Source of the DNA: Planctomycetales bacterium
Lineage (GTDB): Bacteria > Planctomycetota > UBA11346
Length of the DNA stretch: 8,115 nucleotides
Reading direction: 5' to 3'
NCBI GenBank assembly: GCA_025362255.1
Contig: JANYGY010000145.1
Location: 1 to 8,115, forward strand
The position numbers and the translations under genes were made by a program. Positions 1 through 6,287 of this stretch are shown in pieces (position 1 is the first letter of the stretch; every line of letters begins with the position of its first letter). The notes under the pieces were generated by a model that was not told the origin of the DNA, ran no database searches, and saw only the letters and a list, made by a program, of their open reading frames with translations.

Positions 1-2
1 CT

Positions 3-164
3 CAAGGTCCTGTCGCCTATGATAAGGAATATGCCAATTGCATGAACGAATTATGGAAATTTCGACAAAAGAAGCGCCCTGGCAGATCATTTCCGCGAAT
101 TGCCAAATCACCGAATTCGAAGTGGAAGCGAACCACGTGTAACACCAAAAAGAGGTCCGCTTAG
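3..164 (+). CDS. C-terminal fragment of an unidentified basic protein, possibly a transposase tail (partial)
   Basis: An open frame enters from the left edge and runs 53 codons to a TAG at 162-164; the other two plus frames are closed by TGA within the first 45 bases. The peptide has an aromatic/acidic stretch (YDKEYANCMNELWKFR) followed by a strongly basic tail containing KKRPGRSFPR and several more Lys/Arg residues. From general knowledge, IS4-type DDE transposases often end in a short basic RPxRxxPR segment, so a transposase C-terminus is a reasonable guess, and the repeat-rich surroundings fit. No catalytic residues lie in the window, so the family cannot be confirmed. The start is outside the window, and the frame could also be fortuitous. 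Confidence 0.35.
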   Translation, partial: QGPVAYDKEYANCMNELWKFRQKKRPGRSFPRIAKSPNSKWKRTTCNTKKRSA

Positions 165-169
165 CCGAA

Positions 170-208
170 CAGCATTGGGTGTGTCCCCTTTGATGACAAT
201 CAAGGTGG
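170..208. repeat. Partial relative of the palindromic repeat at 1188-1238
   Basis: The left end, CAGCATTGGG at 170-179, is identical to 1188-1197. The right end, AATCAAGGTGG at 198-208, is identical to the right arm of the palindrome there. The middle differs: GGTGTGTCCC at 178-187 is the reverse complement of GGGACACACC at 1195-1204. The copy begins six bases after the stop codon of the ORF fragment at 3-164. It may be a rearranged or deleted member of the same repeat family. Confidence 0.4.
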
Positions 209-285
209 CCTGTTGCCTTGATGACGTCTATGAAGATATCGTCGCGCGTTAGCTCTGGCGGCTGAACGCTCAACTTACGATGAAT

Positions 286-312
286 AAGCCCCGAGCAGCT
301 GTTTGGGGGCTT
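286..312. terminator. Stem-loop, possible terminator of the 341-796 gene
   Basis: The arms AAGCCCC (286-292) and GGGGCTT (306-312) can form a 7-bp stem around a 13-base loop that itself contains the palindrome CAGCTG. It lies about 30 bases beyond the TGA of the minus-strand gene at 341-796, where a terminator is expected. The downstream side on the minus strand reads ATTCATC, a poor T tract, so intrinsic termination is uncertain. Confidence 0.3.
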
Positions 313-340
313 GAGACCGCTTTACTCTAAACCAGAACTG

Positions 341-796
341 TCACTTAATGGACTTATTTACCGATTCGGACAGACCACCTTGATTGGGCTTTGCCGAATC
401 AAGTAAAGTGTCGCCTTTGACCTCCTTGCATGAAACCCATTTTCCCTTTACCATCTTCCAAGCTATTCCTGAGGCTTTGTCATAGCGAATCGCAGCAAAG
501 TCGTTCGGCAAAGGGGTAATAACAACCTCGTAATTTGAAGCCGGTGGAATACCGTCCTCCGTAACTTCTACCCATACACCCTCATCTAATCGCCAAGATT
601 TACCTGTCTTTAGGTTGTATCTCACTGAGGCGTAATGATCTTCAGAAACCGTGATGAGCAGACATTTGTATAACGCAGCATTCACGATCATCGCATCGGC
701 ATTACCTGTCACCTCTTCCGCGTTGACGATTAAAAACAAGGTAGATAGCAGCCAGGAAAATGCCGTAATTACCACTTTATTACGGACACATAACAT
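341..796 (-). CDS. Short secreted protein with two RY..(T/S)G..W...G.W repeats
   Basis: I do not recognise a named family. Starting at ATG 796-794 gives 151 residues. An in-frame TTG at 901-899 would add 35 residues, but the ATG is preferred because it places a typical signal peptide at the very N-terminus: Arg and Lys at residues 5-7, a hydrophobic stretch to residue 24, and a cleavage-like N-A before E27. AAAGG lies 10 bases upstream. The mature part holds two related units at about residues 43-78 and 89-126. Each runs from a Tyr through VI/LIT and an A-(S/A)-(V/I)-R-Y block to (T/S)G..W and G.WV, as in SVRYNLKTGKSW and AIRYDKASGIAW. Repeats of this style occur in small exported proteins of unknown role. 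The last 15 or so codons lie in a copy of the palindromic repeat, so the native C-terminus may have been replaced. The gene is AT-richer than the transporter operon. Confidence 0.6.
   Translation of the reverse strand: MLCVRNKVVITAFSWLLSTLFLIVNAEEVTGNADAMIVNAALYKCLLITVSEDHYASVRYNLKTGKSWRLDEGVWVEVTEDGIPPASNYEVVITPLPNDFAAIRYDKASGIAWKMVKGKWVSCKEVKGDTLLDSAKPNQGGLSESVNKSIK
368..403. repeat. Palindromic repeat, imperfect copy
   Basis: This segment matches 1196-1231 at 34 of 36 positions, differing at 373 and 386. It forms an 11-bp stem (379-389 with 393-403) around a TTT loop, with one G-G mismatch at 386/396. Right of the stem the similarity to the other copy stops, so the outer GGTGGTGT arm is missing. 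It lies inside the 3' end of the minus-strand gene at 341-796 and encodes its residues around DSAKPNQGG. Confidence 0.75.
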
Positions 797-996
797 CCAA
801 CACCCGCCTTTCTTTTTCCAATTGATATTTACCGGGACGGGGATGTTAGGGTTTGGGTCCGTATGTCTTAGATTATTAAGCATTGTTGACAGCCAATTCA
901 ATCCGTCGTCTGTAAATGCAATCGAAAACTTGAATCCCTCAACCCTTTCATTCTTAAAGATGGGTTCAGGTGTCCAAGTAACCCTAGGACGAATAG

Positions 997-1182
997 TCCT
1001 GAAATCTTTGTGCCAACGCTAAACATCCTTTCCGTCCCGATAAACATTTTTAGATAGGGCATCTTGTCATTGGCATACGCCGCCGCGTCGAACGGTTTCG
1101 GTTTGACCAACCGTGTCAGCCGCTCGGGGTGGCGTTTGGCGGGTAGGGCTTCGGCAACGGACGCTGCTTGCGGATTAGCTTC
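997..1182 (-). pseudogene. Fragment of a larger protein (HPERL...KPKPFD segment)
   Basis: The minus frame carries a continuous protein-like stretch beginning EANPQAASVAEAL, then HPERLTRLVKPKPFD, then AAYANDK and a YL....G.ERMF segment. It is GC-richer than its flanks and resembles the style of the core genes. From memory, similar HPERL/KPxPFD segments recur inside large planctomycete proteins; I could not check this. The frame stays open from 1332 to 898, but its N-terminal part is made of palindrome and AT-rich sequence, and the residues after position 997 look unrelated. There is no plausible start or ribosome binding site. It is best read as an internal gene remnant left beside the repeat. 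A genuine short gene is the less likely alternative. Confidence 0.35.
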
Positions 1183-1187
1183 GGCAA

Positions 1188-1238
1188 CAGCATTGGGACA
1201 CACCACCTTGATTCGGCTTTGCCGAATCAAGGTGGTGT
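1188..1238. repeat. Perfect 18-bp palindrome with TTT loop, longest copy of the local repeat
   Basis: The arms 1200-1217 (ACACCACCTTGATTCGGC) and 1221-1238 are exact reverse complements around a TTT loop. The left flank CAGCATTGGG (1188-1197) is shared with the copy at 170-179. On the plus strand the hairpin is followed by TTTTGATTTTG, so it would look like an intrinsic terminator for rightward transcription, yet no intact plus-strand gene precedes it. On the minus strand the tail is GTCCC, not T-rich. A dispersed REP/MITE-like element explains the three related copies better than a dedicated terminator does. Confidence 0.75.
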
Positions 1239-1505
1239 TTTGATTTTGCTTATTGCCCTTAATTCGGGAGCTCGCGAAAAAAAATATCGTGCAATTATGA
1301 ATGATAGCATTATTTGCATCATAAAAGCACAAAGGAAGACTTCAGACATCAATGACATTTGCGATATTATTACATCTTCCTTACCTTGTCGAACTATCTC
1401 TTTTATACTTGAGTCATCCATTCGCATAAAATAAAAAGCCTGGCCCAGCGTTACCGTCTGTGCAATTGATGTACCAAGGATCGTATACTTAAAAATATTT
1501 TTCAT
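1227..1505 (-). CDS. Hypothetical small membrane protein
   Basis: The frame encodes 92 residues, start ATG at 1505-1503. It has two likely transmembrane helices, about residues 5-27 and 54-76 (the second includes CAFMMQIMLSFIIA). A charged linker with D-D, K-E, R and K-E-D residues lies between them, and a basic KNIFK sits at the N-terminus. No family is recognised. No strong Shine-Dalgarno precedes the start; the closest purine run is TTGAAAG, about 6 bases upstream. The stop codon and the last few codons lie inside the right arm of the palindrome at 1200-1238, so the original C-terminus may have been truncated by the repeat. The plus-strand frame over the same bases has no recognisable features. 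The gene stands alone in AT-rich DNA. Hydrophobic layout and charge distribution support it moderately; function is unknown. Confidence 0.45.
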   Translation of the reverse strand: MKNIFKYTILGTSIAQTVTLGQAFYFMRMDDSSIKEIVRQGKEDVIISQMSLMSEVFLCAFMMQIMLSFIIARYFFSRAPELRAISKIKTPP

Positions 1506-1750
1506 GCGTCACTTTCAAGACTTAGTTTTTGGAAATTATTGCGACAATGAAAATGTGTTTCGGAAATTTTTTCGAATAATATCGTTAAAAACCAAAAGGG
1601 AAAAGAGGTAAAGTATTGCTTTTCATACGTGACATTCACTATTTTCGTAGCCTTGTTCCCATTTTATTAAAAGTAATCGGGTTGTATTCCTTGGCGCATG
1701 ATGCTCTGTGTCATTTCTTCAATGTTACGATTTTTTTCATTTTAATTGCC
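1506..1750. other. AT-rich intergenic stretch without a convincing gene
   Basis: This stretch lies between the small membrane protein and the end of the permease gene. It is rich in A and T runs and marks the drop in GC content on leaving the transporter operon. No clear hairpin follows the permease stop at 1751 on the minus strand, so I cannot point to the operon terminator. A plus-strand frame starting at TTG 1616 encodes a hydrophobic N-terminus but then runs antisense through the permease gene and is not accepted. Confidence 0.5.
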
Positions 1751-3436
1751 TTACGATCTGAACAACGCCGTCGGCCCCTTGCCGAGGAAAACCGCTGCCG
1801 CGGCGAGGCACGAAGCCAGGAAGAGCATGGCCCAGGCGCCAAAGGCGCAGGCCAACGCCGGGCCGTTGCCGAGCTGAACAGCGAGTTCGTAGATGACTTT
1901 GGTGATCGGCCAGAAATCGCGTTGCTGGGCGAGGATCAGCGAGTCGCTGACTTCGAGCATGCTGAAGCTGAAGGTCAGCAGGGCGCCGGCGGCTAGCGAG
2001 CCGGCGATCAATGGCATGGTAATGCGCCATAAACGGGTGAATGGGCCGGCTCCGCAGGCGGCGGCGGCTTCTTCCAAGACGACCGGGGCCTGGATCAGCC
2101 CGGCGTTGACCGCGCGGACAACATGTGGCAGACGGCGCACGGCATAGGCGATGATCAGCAGCGGGGCCGGATTTCGCTGCGGATCGAGGTACGGCTTGAG
2201 CTGGGGATAGGCGATGGTGACTACCAGCGCCAGTCCGAGAAAACCGAATGCCATGATCAATCCTGGCACCGCCAGCGGCACCATCGCCAACGCATCAAGC
2301 ACCGTCGCGCCGCGTGGTTTCCAGCGCACGGTGATCCAGGCGATCGCTAGGCCTACGGCCACCGCTAAGCAGGTCGCTGCCGCGCTGTAGCCGAGGCTAT
2401 TGATGATCGACGGCACCACCTGCGGATCAGCCAGGGCTTGGCGATAATGATCCAAGGTCACGCCCGACGGCAGCAGCGAGCGATACCAATCGTGAGCGAC
2501 GGACAAGGTGACCACGACCAGATGCGGTGCGGCGGCGGCCATGGCGACGAGGGCAAACGGAGTCCAGGCCAAAAGCGCGAGCCATCCGCGCAGATGCTGC
2601 GACCCGTCGCCGCTGCCTCCTTTGGTCACCAACGCCTCGTGGCTGCGCCCGGCAAACAATCGCCCGCCTGCGTACAGCACTGCGACCACCGTCAGCATCA
2701 CCACCACCAGCGCGAGCGGCAGGCGGTTGCTTTGAATGTCCGCCAAGCCGTTGTAGATCTGGACCGCGGTGATGCGGTCGAATCCGAGCATCAGCGGGGT
2801 GCCGAGTTCGGTGAAGCTCCACACGAAAACCAATGCACCGCCGGCGAACAATCCGGGTTTGAGCAACGGCAGGATGATCCGTCGCAGGACGGTCAGGCGG
2901 TCAGCGCCGGCCATCCGGGCGGCTTCGATCAAGGCCGGGTCAAGCCGAGAGAAACTGGCAGCGAGCGTCAGGTAGAGAATCGGATAAAGCCCAAGGATTT
3001 CGCTAACGCAGACCAGCGCCAGGCGGTGATCCCCCAGCCAATCGGGTCCTTGCTGCCACCATCCGCACGTCGTGCCCACGGTGTTAATGATCCCGTAGTG
3101 ACCGAAGATCTGAAAGATGCCGAGGGCGCCGACGAACGGCGGCAGGATGAGCGGCGACAGCAGCAGGGCCTCGGCCAAGCCTTTGGCGCGAAAGCGAAAC
3201 CGCCATGCCAGCCACGCCAGCGGCAGGGTCAGGGCAAAGCAGCCGATCGTGACGATGGTCGCCACGGTAAAGGCATTGATCAGCCCTTGGCGATACAGCG
3301 GATGCAGCACCACCTCGCTGAGATACGCCGGCGACATGCCCCCGGCCAAGACCAGCCCAACGGGCACGGCGACGAATATCCCCAGAAAAGAAGCGACGAG
3401 GGCATAGCCCAACCACGAAAAAAATCCGCGTTTCAT
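1751..3436 (-). CDS. Fused double-domain permease of an Fe(III)-class ABC importer (FbpB/AfuB-like)
   Basis: Inner-membrane channel of the importer. The 561-residue protein has two homologous halves, each of several hydrophobic helices ending in an EAA loop that contacts the ATPase. The first loop is at about residues 171-190 (EAARMAGADR, then IILP); the second is at about 455-475 (EEAAAACGAG, then ITMP). A hydrophilic linker around residues 262-284 joins the halves. Fused permeases of this size are typical of FbpB/SfuB-type ferric iron transporters and also of ThiP, so the ligand is not fixed by the fold. The ATG at 3436-3434 overlaps the TGA of the binding-protein gene by four bases (ATGA), implying translational coupling; only a weak purine run precedes it. 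It is the last gene of the operon. Length and motifs look intact. Confidence 0.9.
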   Translation of the reverse strand: MKRGFFSWLGYALVASFLGIFVAVPVGLVLAGGMSPAYLSEVVLHPLYRQGLINAFTVATIVTIGCFALTLPLAWLAWRFRFRAKGLAEALLLSPLILPPFVGALGIFQIFGHYGIINTVGTTCGWWQQGPDWLGDHRLALVCVSEILGLYPILYLTLAASFSRLDPALIEAARMAGADRLTVLRRIILPLLKPGLFAGGALVFVWSFTELGTPLMLGFDRITAVQIYNGLADIQSNRLPLALVVVMLTVVAVLYAGGRLFAGRSHEALVTKGGSGDGSQHLRGWLALLAWTPFALVAMAAAAPHLVVVTLSVAHDWYRSLLPSGVTLDHYRQALADPQVVPSIINSLGYSAAATCLAVAVGLAIAWITVRWKPRGATVLDALAMVPLAVPGLIMAFGFLGLALVVTIAYPQLKPYLDPQRNPAPLLIIAYAVRRLPHVVRAVNAGLIQAPVVLEEAAAACGAGPFTRLWRITMPLIAGSLAAGALLTFSFSMLEVSDSLILAQQRDFWPITKVIYELAVQLGNGPALACAFGAWAMLFLASCLAAAAVFLGKGPTALFRS

Positions 3437-5094
3437 TGGTTCTCTTTTTCCGCCCGAGCGGAAGCCGACTGCGCGAGAGCCGCCGCCAGACGATAATGCA
3501 ATGTGGCCTCTTCAAGCCATTCGCGTTGCCGGCGGATGAGACCCACCGGGTCTTTTTTCTTCAAGGTATCGAGTTCCGCCTGCGCGCTCGCGGCCTCGTC
3601 ATAGGCCACCGGCAACCAACAAAATTCAGCCCACGCTTCGGGGACCTGGGCGGGGCCACCCGCGGCGCAGATCGCATCCCATGCAAGGGTCAGTTCGTGG
3701 CGAGAATCCAAGGCGGTGAGCTTCACCAGGGTATTGATCAAGGTGAAATAACGGCCGGTCCATTCACGATGGTACGTAAATCCCTGGGCAATGGCGAAGG
3801 GATCCTCATCGGGATCGCTGCGCCATGCGCGTTGCTCGGGGCCGACCAAATCGCGCCGCACCGGGAATCGGCGCAACGCCACCTGCTGCGGCCCGCCCGG
3901 AGTGCCGAGGCGTTGGCTCCATAATTTCTGGCCCTCAGTGGACAGCACGAAATGCAGGAAATCAGCGGCGATCTGCGCCTCTGGTGCGCCGCGTAGAACC
4001 GCCAGCGGATCGGCCGACACCGACGTGCCGCCGACGGGCACGACAAACACCAAACGCGCCGGAGCCTGCGTGCCGTGCAGGGCGAATTCGCTTTCTATTT
4101 TTGCCTGGAAATCGATCGCCATGCCGGCCGCGCAATCGCCGCGCACCGCGTCGCGCGTCGGTTTTGAGGCGCTGTCGGTGATCCACCGGCTGTTGGCGAC
4201 CAGTCGTTTGATCACGCTGACACCGTCGGCCCAGCCGGCAGCAAGTGCCATCGGCTGGGCCGCCATGCGTTGTTGCAGGATCCGTTCGAAGGTGGTCGCC
4301 GCCGCGCCGGATTTCGTCGGATCCGTCAGGGTAAGCTGGCCGCGATACGCAGGCCCGGCGATGTCGCTCCAGCCCGTCGGCGGAGCGAGGCCAAGCTCCG
4401 CCAGTCGATCGGGCGAATAGGCGATGCCGAACACTCCGAAGCAGGCGCCATAATAGCGCCCGCTCTTATCATAGACGGTTTCGCCACTGACGTTTTGGGC
4501 AATGATCGGCGTGGCGCCGCCAAACCACGACGGCTCCTGAGCCTGCAACCCGGTGTCGATCAGATAGCCCTTGTCGGCGTGGGTGCGAAATGCGAATTCG
4601 CCTCCGCCAAAAAGCAGATCCGCACCGATGCCGACATCGCTCGCCAGGAATGCCGCGCGCGCGGCACGCTCTGCCGCAGGTGAGTGCTCATCGAGATTGC
4701 CTTGATTAAAACCTGCAAGCCCACCGCGATGTTCGGGAAACCGCTCGCTGAATGCGGCGCGGAAGCGGTCATCCATGAACCGCGAAATCTCGCTGGTGCC
4801 GCCCGGCGTACGCCAGTCGATCTCGACCTCACGTCCGTGCTCGTGATGCTCATAGGCGCAGAAGGCGAGGGTGAATTCGCGGCGGATGTCTGCGCCATGC
4901 GGAGTCAGGATCACCAAGCGTTGGAGCGAGGTCGAAAGTGCGGGGGATGCGGCAGAATTTGGGGATGCTGCGGGCAATGTCTGCCGCGGCTCGCGCACCT
5001 CCAGCGGCTCGCGCATCTGCCGCGGCTCACGCAACAGCACAGGAGCGGCGACCAGCGTCACGATCACGCCAAGGACGGCCAATTTTCCGATCAT
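3433..5094 (-). CDS. Extracellular solute-binding protein of the ABC importer, long form
   Basis: Ligand-capturing component, 553 residues, well above the roughly 340 of FbpA-type proteins. The N-terminus (MIGKLAVLGV, hydrophobic to about residue 21) is a signal peptide or membrane anchor; there is no lipobox Cys. A low-complexity linker follows, with three REPxxx hexapeptides (residues 22-39) and an Ala/Ser/Pro stretch to about 56. The type 2 periplasmic-binding fold then begins with LVILTPHGADIRREF and contains DWRTPGGTSEI (93-103), GRYYGACFG (212-220), YRGQLTLTDPTKSGAAATTF (250-269) and ADFLHFVLSTEGQKLW (377-392). The final 110 residues are largely helical and charged, an extension absent from classical FbpA. 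The Tyr pair 214-215 is tempting as a metal ligand, but alignment is needed. Its ATG overlaps the ATPase stop by four bases, and its stop overlaps the permease start the same way. Confidence 0.85.
   Translation of the reverse strand: MIGKLAVLGVIVTLVAAPVLLREPRQMREPLEVREPRQTLPAASPNSAASPALSTSLQRLVILTPHGADIRREFTLAFCAYEHHEHGREVEIDWRTPGGTSEISRFMDDRFRAAFSERFPEHRGGLAGFNQGNLDEHSPAAERAARAAFLASDVGIGADLLFGGGEFAFRTHADKGYLIDTGLQAQEPSWFGGATPIIAQNVSGETVYDKSGRYYGACFGVFGIAYSPDRLAELGLAPPTGWSDIAGPAYRGQLTLTDPTKSGAAATTFERILQQRMAAQPMALAAGWADGVSVIKRLVANSRWITDSASKPTRDAVRGDCAAGMAIDFQAKIESEFALHGTQAPARLVFVVPVGGTSVSADPLAVLRGAPEAQIAADFLHFVLSTEGQKLWSQRLGTPGGPQQVALRRFPVRRDLVGPEQRAWRSDPDEDPFAIAQGFTYHREWTGRYFTLINTLVKLTALDSRHELTLAWDAICAAGGPAQVPEAWAEFCWLPVAYDEAASAQAELDTLKKKDPVGLIRRQREWLEEATLHYRLAAALAQSASARAEKENQ
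4978..5031 (-). repeat. 18-bp tandem repeat, three units, within the binding-protein gene
   Basis: Three in-frame 18-base units encode REPRQM, REPLEV and REPRQT directly after the hydrophobic N-terminal segment. The plus strand shows the recurring core GCGGCTCGCGCA, with a few substitutions between units. Because the unit length is a multiple of three, changes in copy number would keep the reading frame. Confidence 0.8.
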
Positions 5095-6092
5095 GTCAGC
5101 GGCACCAGGTCAGCCGGATCGATCGTCAGAAAAACCGCTTCGCCGGGATTGCGCACCGGGGGTGCGGATTCAACCACCGTCAAATGGAGATCCCCGACGG
5201 CGACGGTCCACACCGCGCGATCACCTTGATAGCTGCCGCTGACGATGCGCGCGGCGATGCTTCCAACGGTGGCAGCAGCAGCAAATCGGATGCGCTCTGG
5301 CCGCAGGCACGACCGTCCTAACGACAGTTCACCGGCCCCTGGGGTCAGTCGGGCGGCGTCGCTGACTGACAGAACATTCGCATCGCCGAGGAACCGCGCC
5401 ACGGCTTCGGTCCGCGGCCGGTCATACAATTCACGCGGCGTACCGACCTGCTCGATCCGTCCCGCGACCATCAAGGCGATCCGGTCGGCGGTCGACAGGG
5501 CCTCGGCCTGATCATGGGTGACATAGATCGCAGTGACGCCGGCGGCCTTGCACACGCGTCTGATCTCCTGGCGCATGGTCGCGCGCAGGCGGGCGTCGAG
5601 GTTCGACAGCGGCTCGTCGAGGAGCAGCACTTTGGGTCGGACGATGATCGCCCGCGCCAAAGCCACGCGCTGTTGTTGACCGCCCGACAGCTCGCCGATG
5701 CGGCGTTCGCCATAGCCACTCAACTCGACCAGGGCGAGGGCTTCCTCCAAACGCTGGGCCCGCTCGCTGCTGGGCACGCGACGCACTTCGAGGCCGAATG
5801 ACACATTTTCGGCGACCGACAGATGCGGCCACAGCGCGTAATTTTGAAAGACCATGCCGATGTCGCGCCGTTCGGTCGGCTGTTTGGTGATGTCGACTCC
5901 GCCAAAACTGATGCCCCCCGCATCCGGCGCGAGGAAACCTGCCACCAGCCGCAACAAGGTCGTTTTTCCGCAGCCACTGCCGCCGAGCAGGAAAAACAGT
6001 TCGCCGGCGGCGATCTCCAGCGAGATGCCGTCAAGCACTGGCGTCGTGCCATCGTAGGTTTTGTGGAGATTGGTAAGTGAAACGGGGGTCAT
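5091..6092 (-). CDS. ABC importer ATP-binding protein, Fe(III)/spermidine/putrescine class (FbpC-like)
   Basis: ATPase that powers the importer from the cytoplasmic face. In the 333-residue protein the motifs are complete: Walker A GGSGCGKT (37-44), Q-loop VFQNYALWPH with Q83, signature LSGGQQQR (135-142), Walker B VLLLDE with catalytic E160, D-loop SNLD (163-166) and switch H193 in THDQAEAL. A TOBE-like C-terminal domain with RPERIRF (264-270) completes the CUT1/FeT/POPT layout. I chose ATG 6092-6090, which gives the usual family N-terminus (MTPVSLTNLHKTYDG). The frame stays open upstream to 6251, but the extra 53 residues are Arg-rich and unlike the family. No strong Shine-Dalgarno precedes the chosen ATG. 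It is the first gene of the operon, and its TGA overlaps the binding-protein ATG. Ferric iron is the likeliest substrate; others are possible. Confidence 0.92.
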   Translation of the reverse strand: MTPVSLTNLHKTYDGTTPVLDGISLEIAAGELFFLLGGSGCGKTTLLRLVAGFLAPDAGGISFGGVDITKQPTERRDIGMVFQNYALWPHLSVAENVSFGLEVRRVPSSERAQRLEEALALVELSGYGERRIGELSGGQQQRVALARAIIVRPKVLLLDEPLSNLDARLRATMRQEIRRVCKAAGVTAIYVTHDQAEALSTADRIALMVAGRIEQVGTPRELYDRPRTEAVARFLGDANVLSVSDAARLTPGAGELSLGRSCLRPERIRFAAAATVGSIAARIVSGSYQGDRAVWTVAVGDLHLTVVESAPPVRNPGEAVFLTIDPADLVPLT

Positions 6093-6287
6093 GGCAGTGC
6101 CGCAGAATGAATGCCCAGTCCTGAATGCCACGTGTTCATCGAAAATCACGGGCAACGGTTCTTCATTTCTTGCATCCCCCTGCTCTGTCCTATCTTTCCG
6201 CCCTCCAGACGCGGGGGAGCGATCGCGCGAACGCCCCCTGGGTCTCATCACAACACTCGTGTCAACCCTGGCACAAGGACGCGTAGC
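6093..6287. promoter_or_regulatory. Divergent intergenic region between the importer operon and rpsO
   Basis: These 195 bases must hold the promoters for both the minus-strand importer operon and the plus-strand rpsO-pnp unit. A possible rpsO promoter is TTGCAT (6170-6175) with TATCTT (6191-6196), but the 15-base spacing is short and the call is weak. I found no clear iron-responsive (Fur-type) palindrome. Confidence 0.4.
6205..6241. promoter_or_regulatory. GC-rich stem-loop in the putative rpsO leader
   Basis: CCAG (6205-6208) can pair with CTGG (6238-6241). Alternatively, GGGG (6213-6216) and GCG (6219-6221) can pair with CGC (6232-6234) and CCCC (6235-6238), leaving a two-base bulge and a loop of about 10 bases. 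It ends about 46 bases before the rpsO ATG. S15 is known to repress its own mRNA in several bacteria through leader structures that differ between phyla, so this is a candidate site. Function is inferred only from position. Confidence 0.3.

Noticed and set aside
170..404. CRISPR array from the recurring CTTGATT/AATCAAG repeats
   Set aside because: The copies are few, irregularly spaced and differ in length, with no regular spacers or cas genes. They are palindromic elements.
898..1332. The full 144-codon minus-strand frame taken as an intact gene
   Set aside because: Its first 45 codons come from AT-rich DNA and the palindrome, there is no ribosome binding site, and only the 997-1182 part looks like conserved protein.
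1651..1750. Intrinsic terminator after the permease gene
   Set aside because: The A/T runs beyond the stop are not preceded by a GC-rich stem on the minus strand, so no terminator can be supported.
1616..1996. Plus-strand ORF starting at TTG 1616 with a purine-rich AGAGGT upstream and a hydrophobic N-terminus
   Set aside because: Most of it runs antisense through the permease gene and becomes a charged, low-complexity shadow translation. The hydrophobic part alone is not terminated before the overlap.
2438..3496. Long plus-strand ORF of 352 codons opposite the permease
   Set aside because: It is an antisense shadow of a high-GC gene: Gln/Arg/His-rich, no domain, and the minus strand has clear transporter motifs.
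6093..6251. N-terminal extension of the ATPase to ATG 6251
   Set aside because: The added residues are Arg-rich, unlike any ABC ATPase N-terminus, and would fill nearly the whole divergent promoter region. The ATG at 6092 matches the family start.
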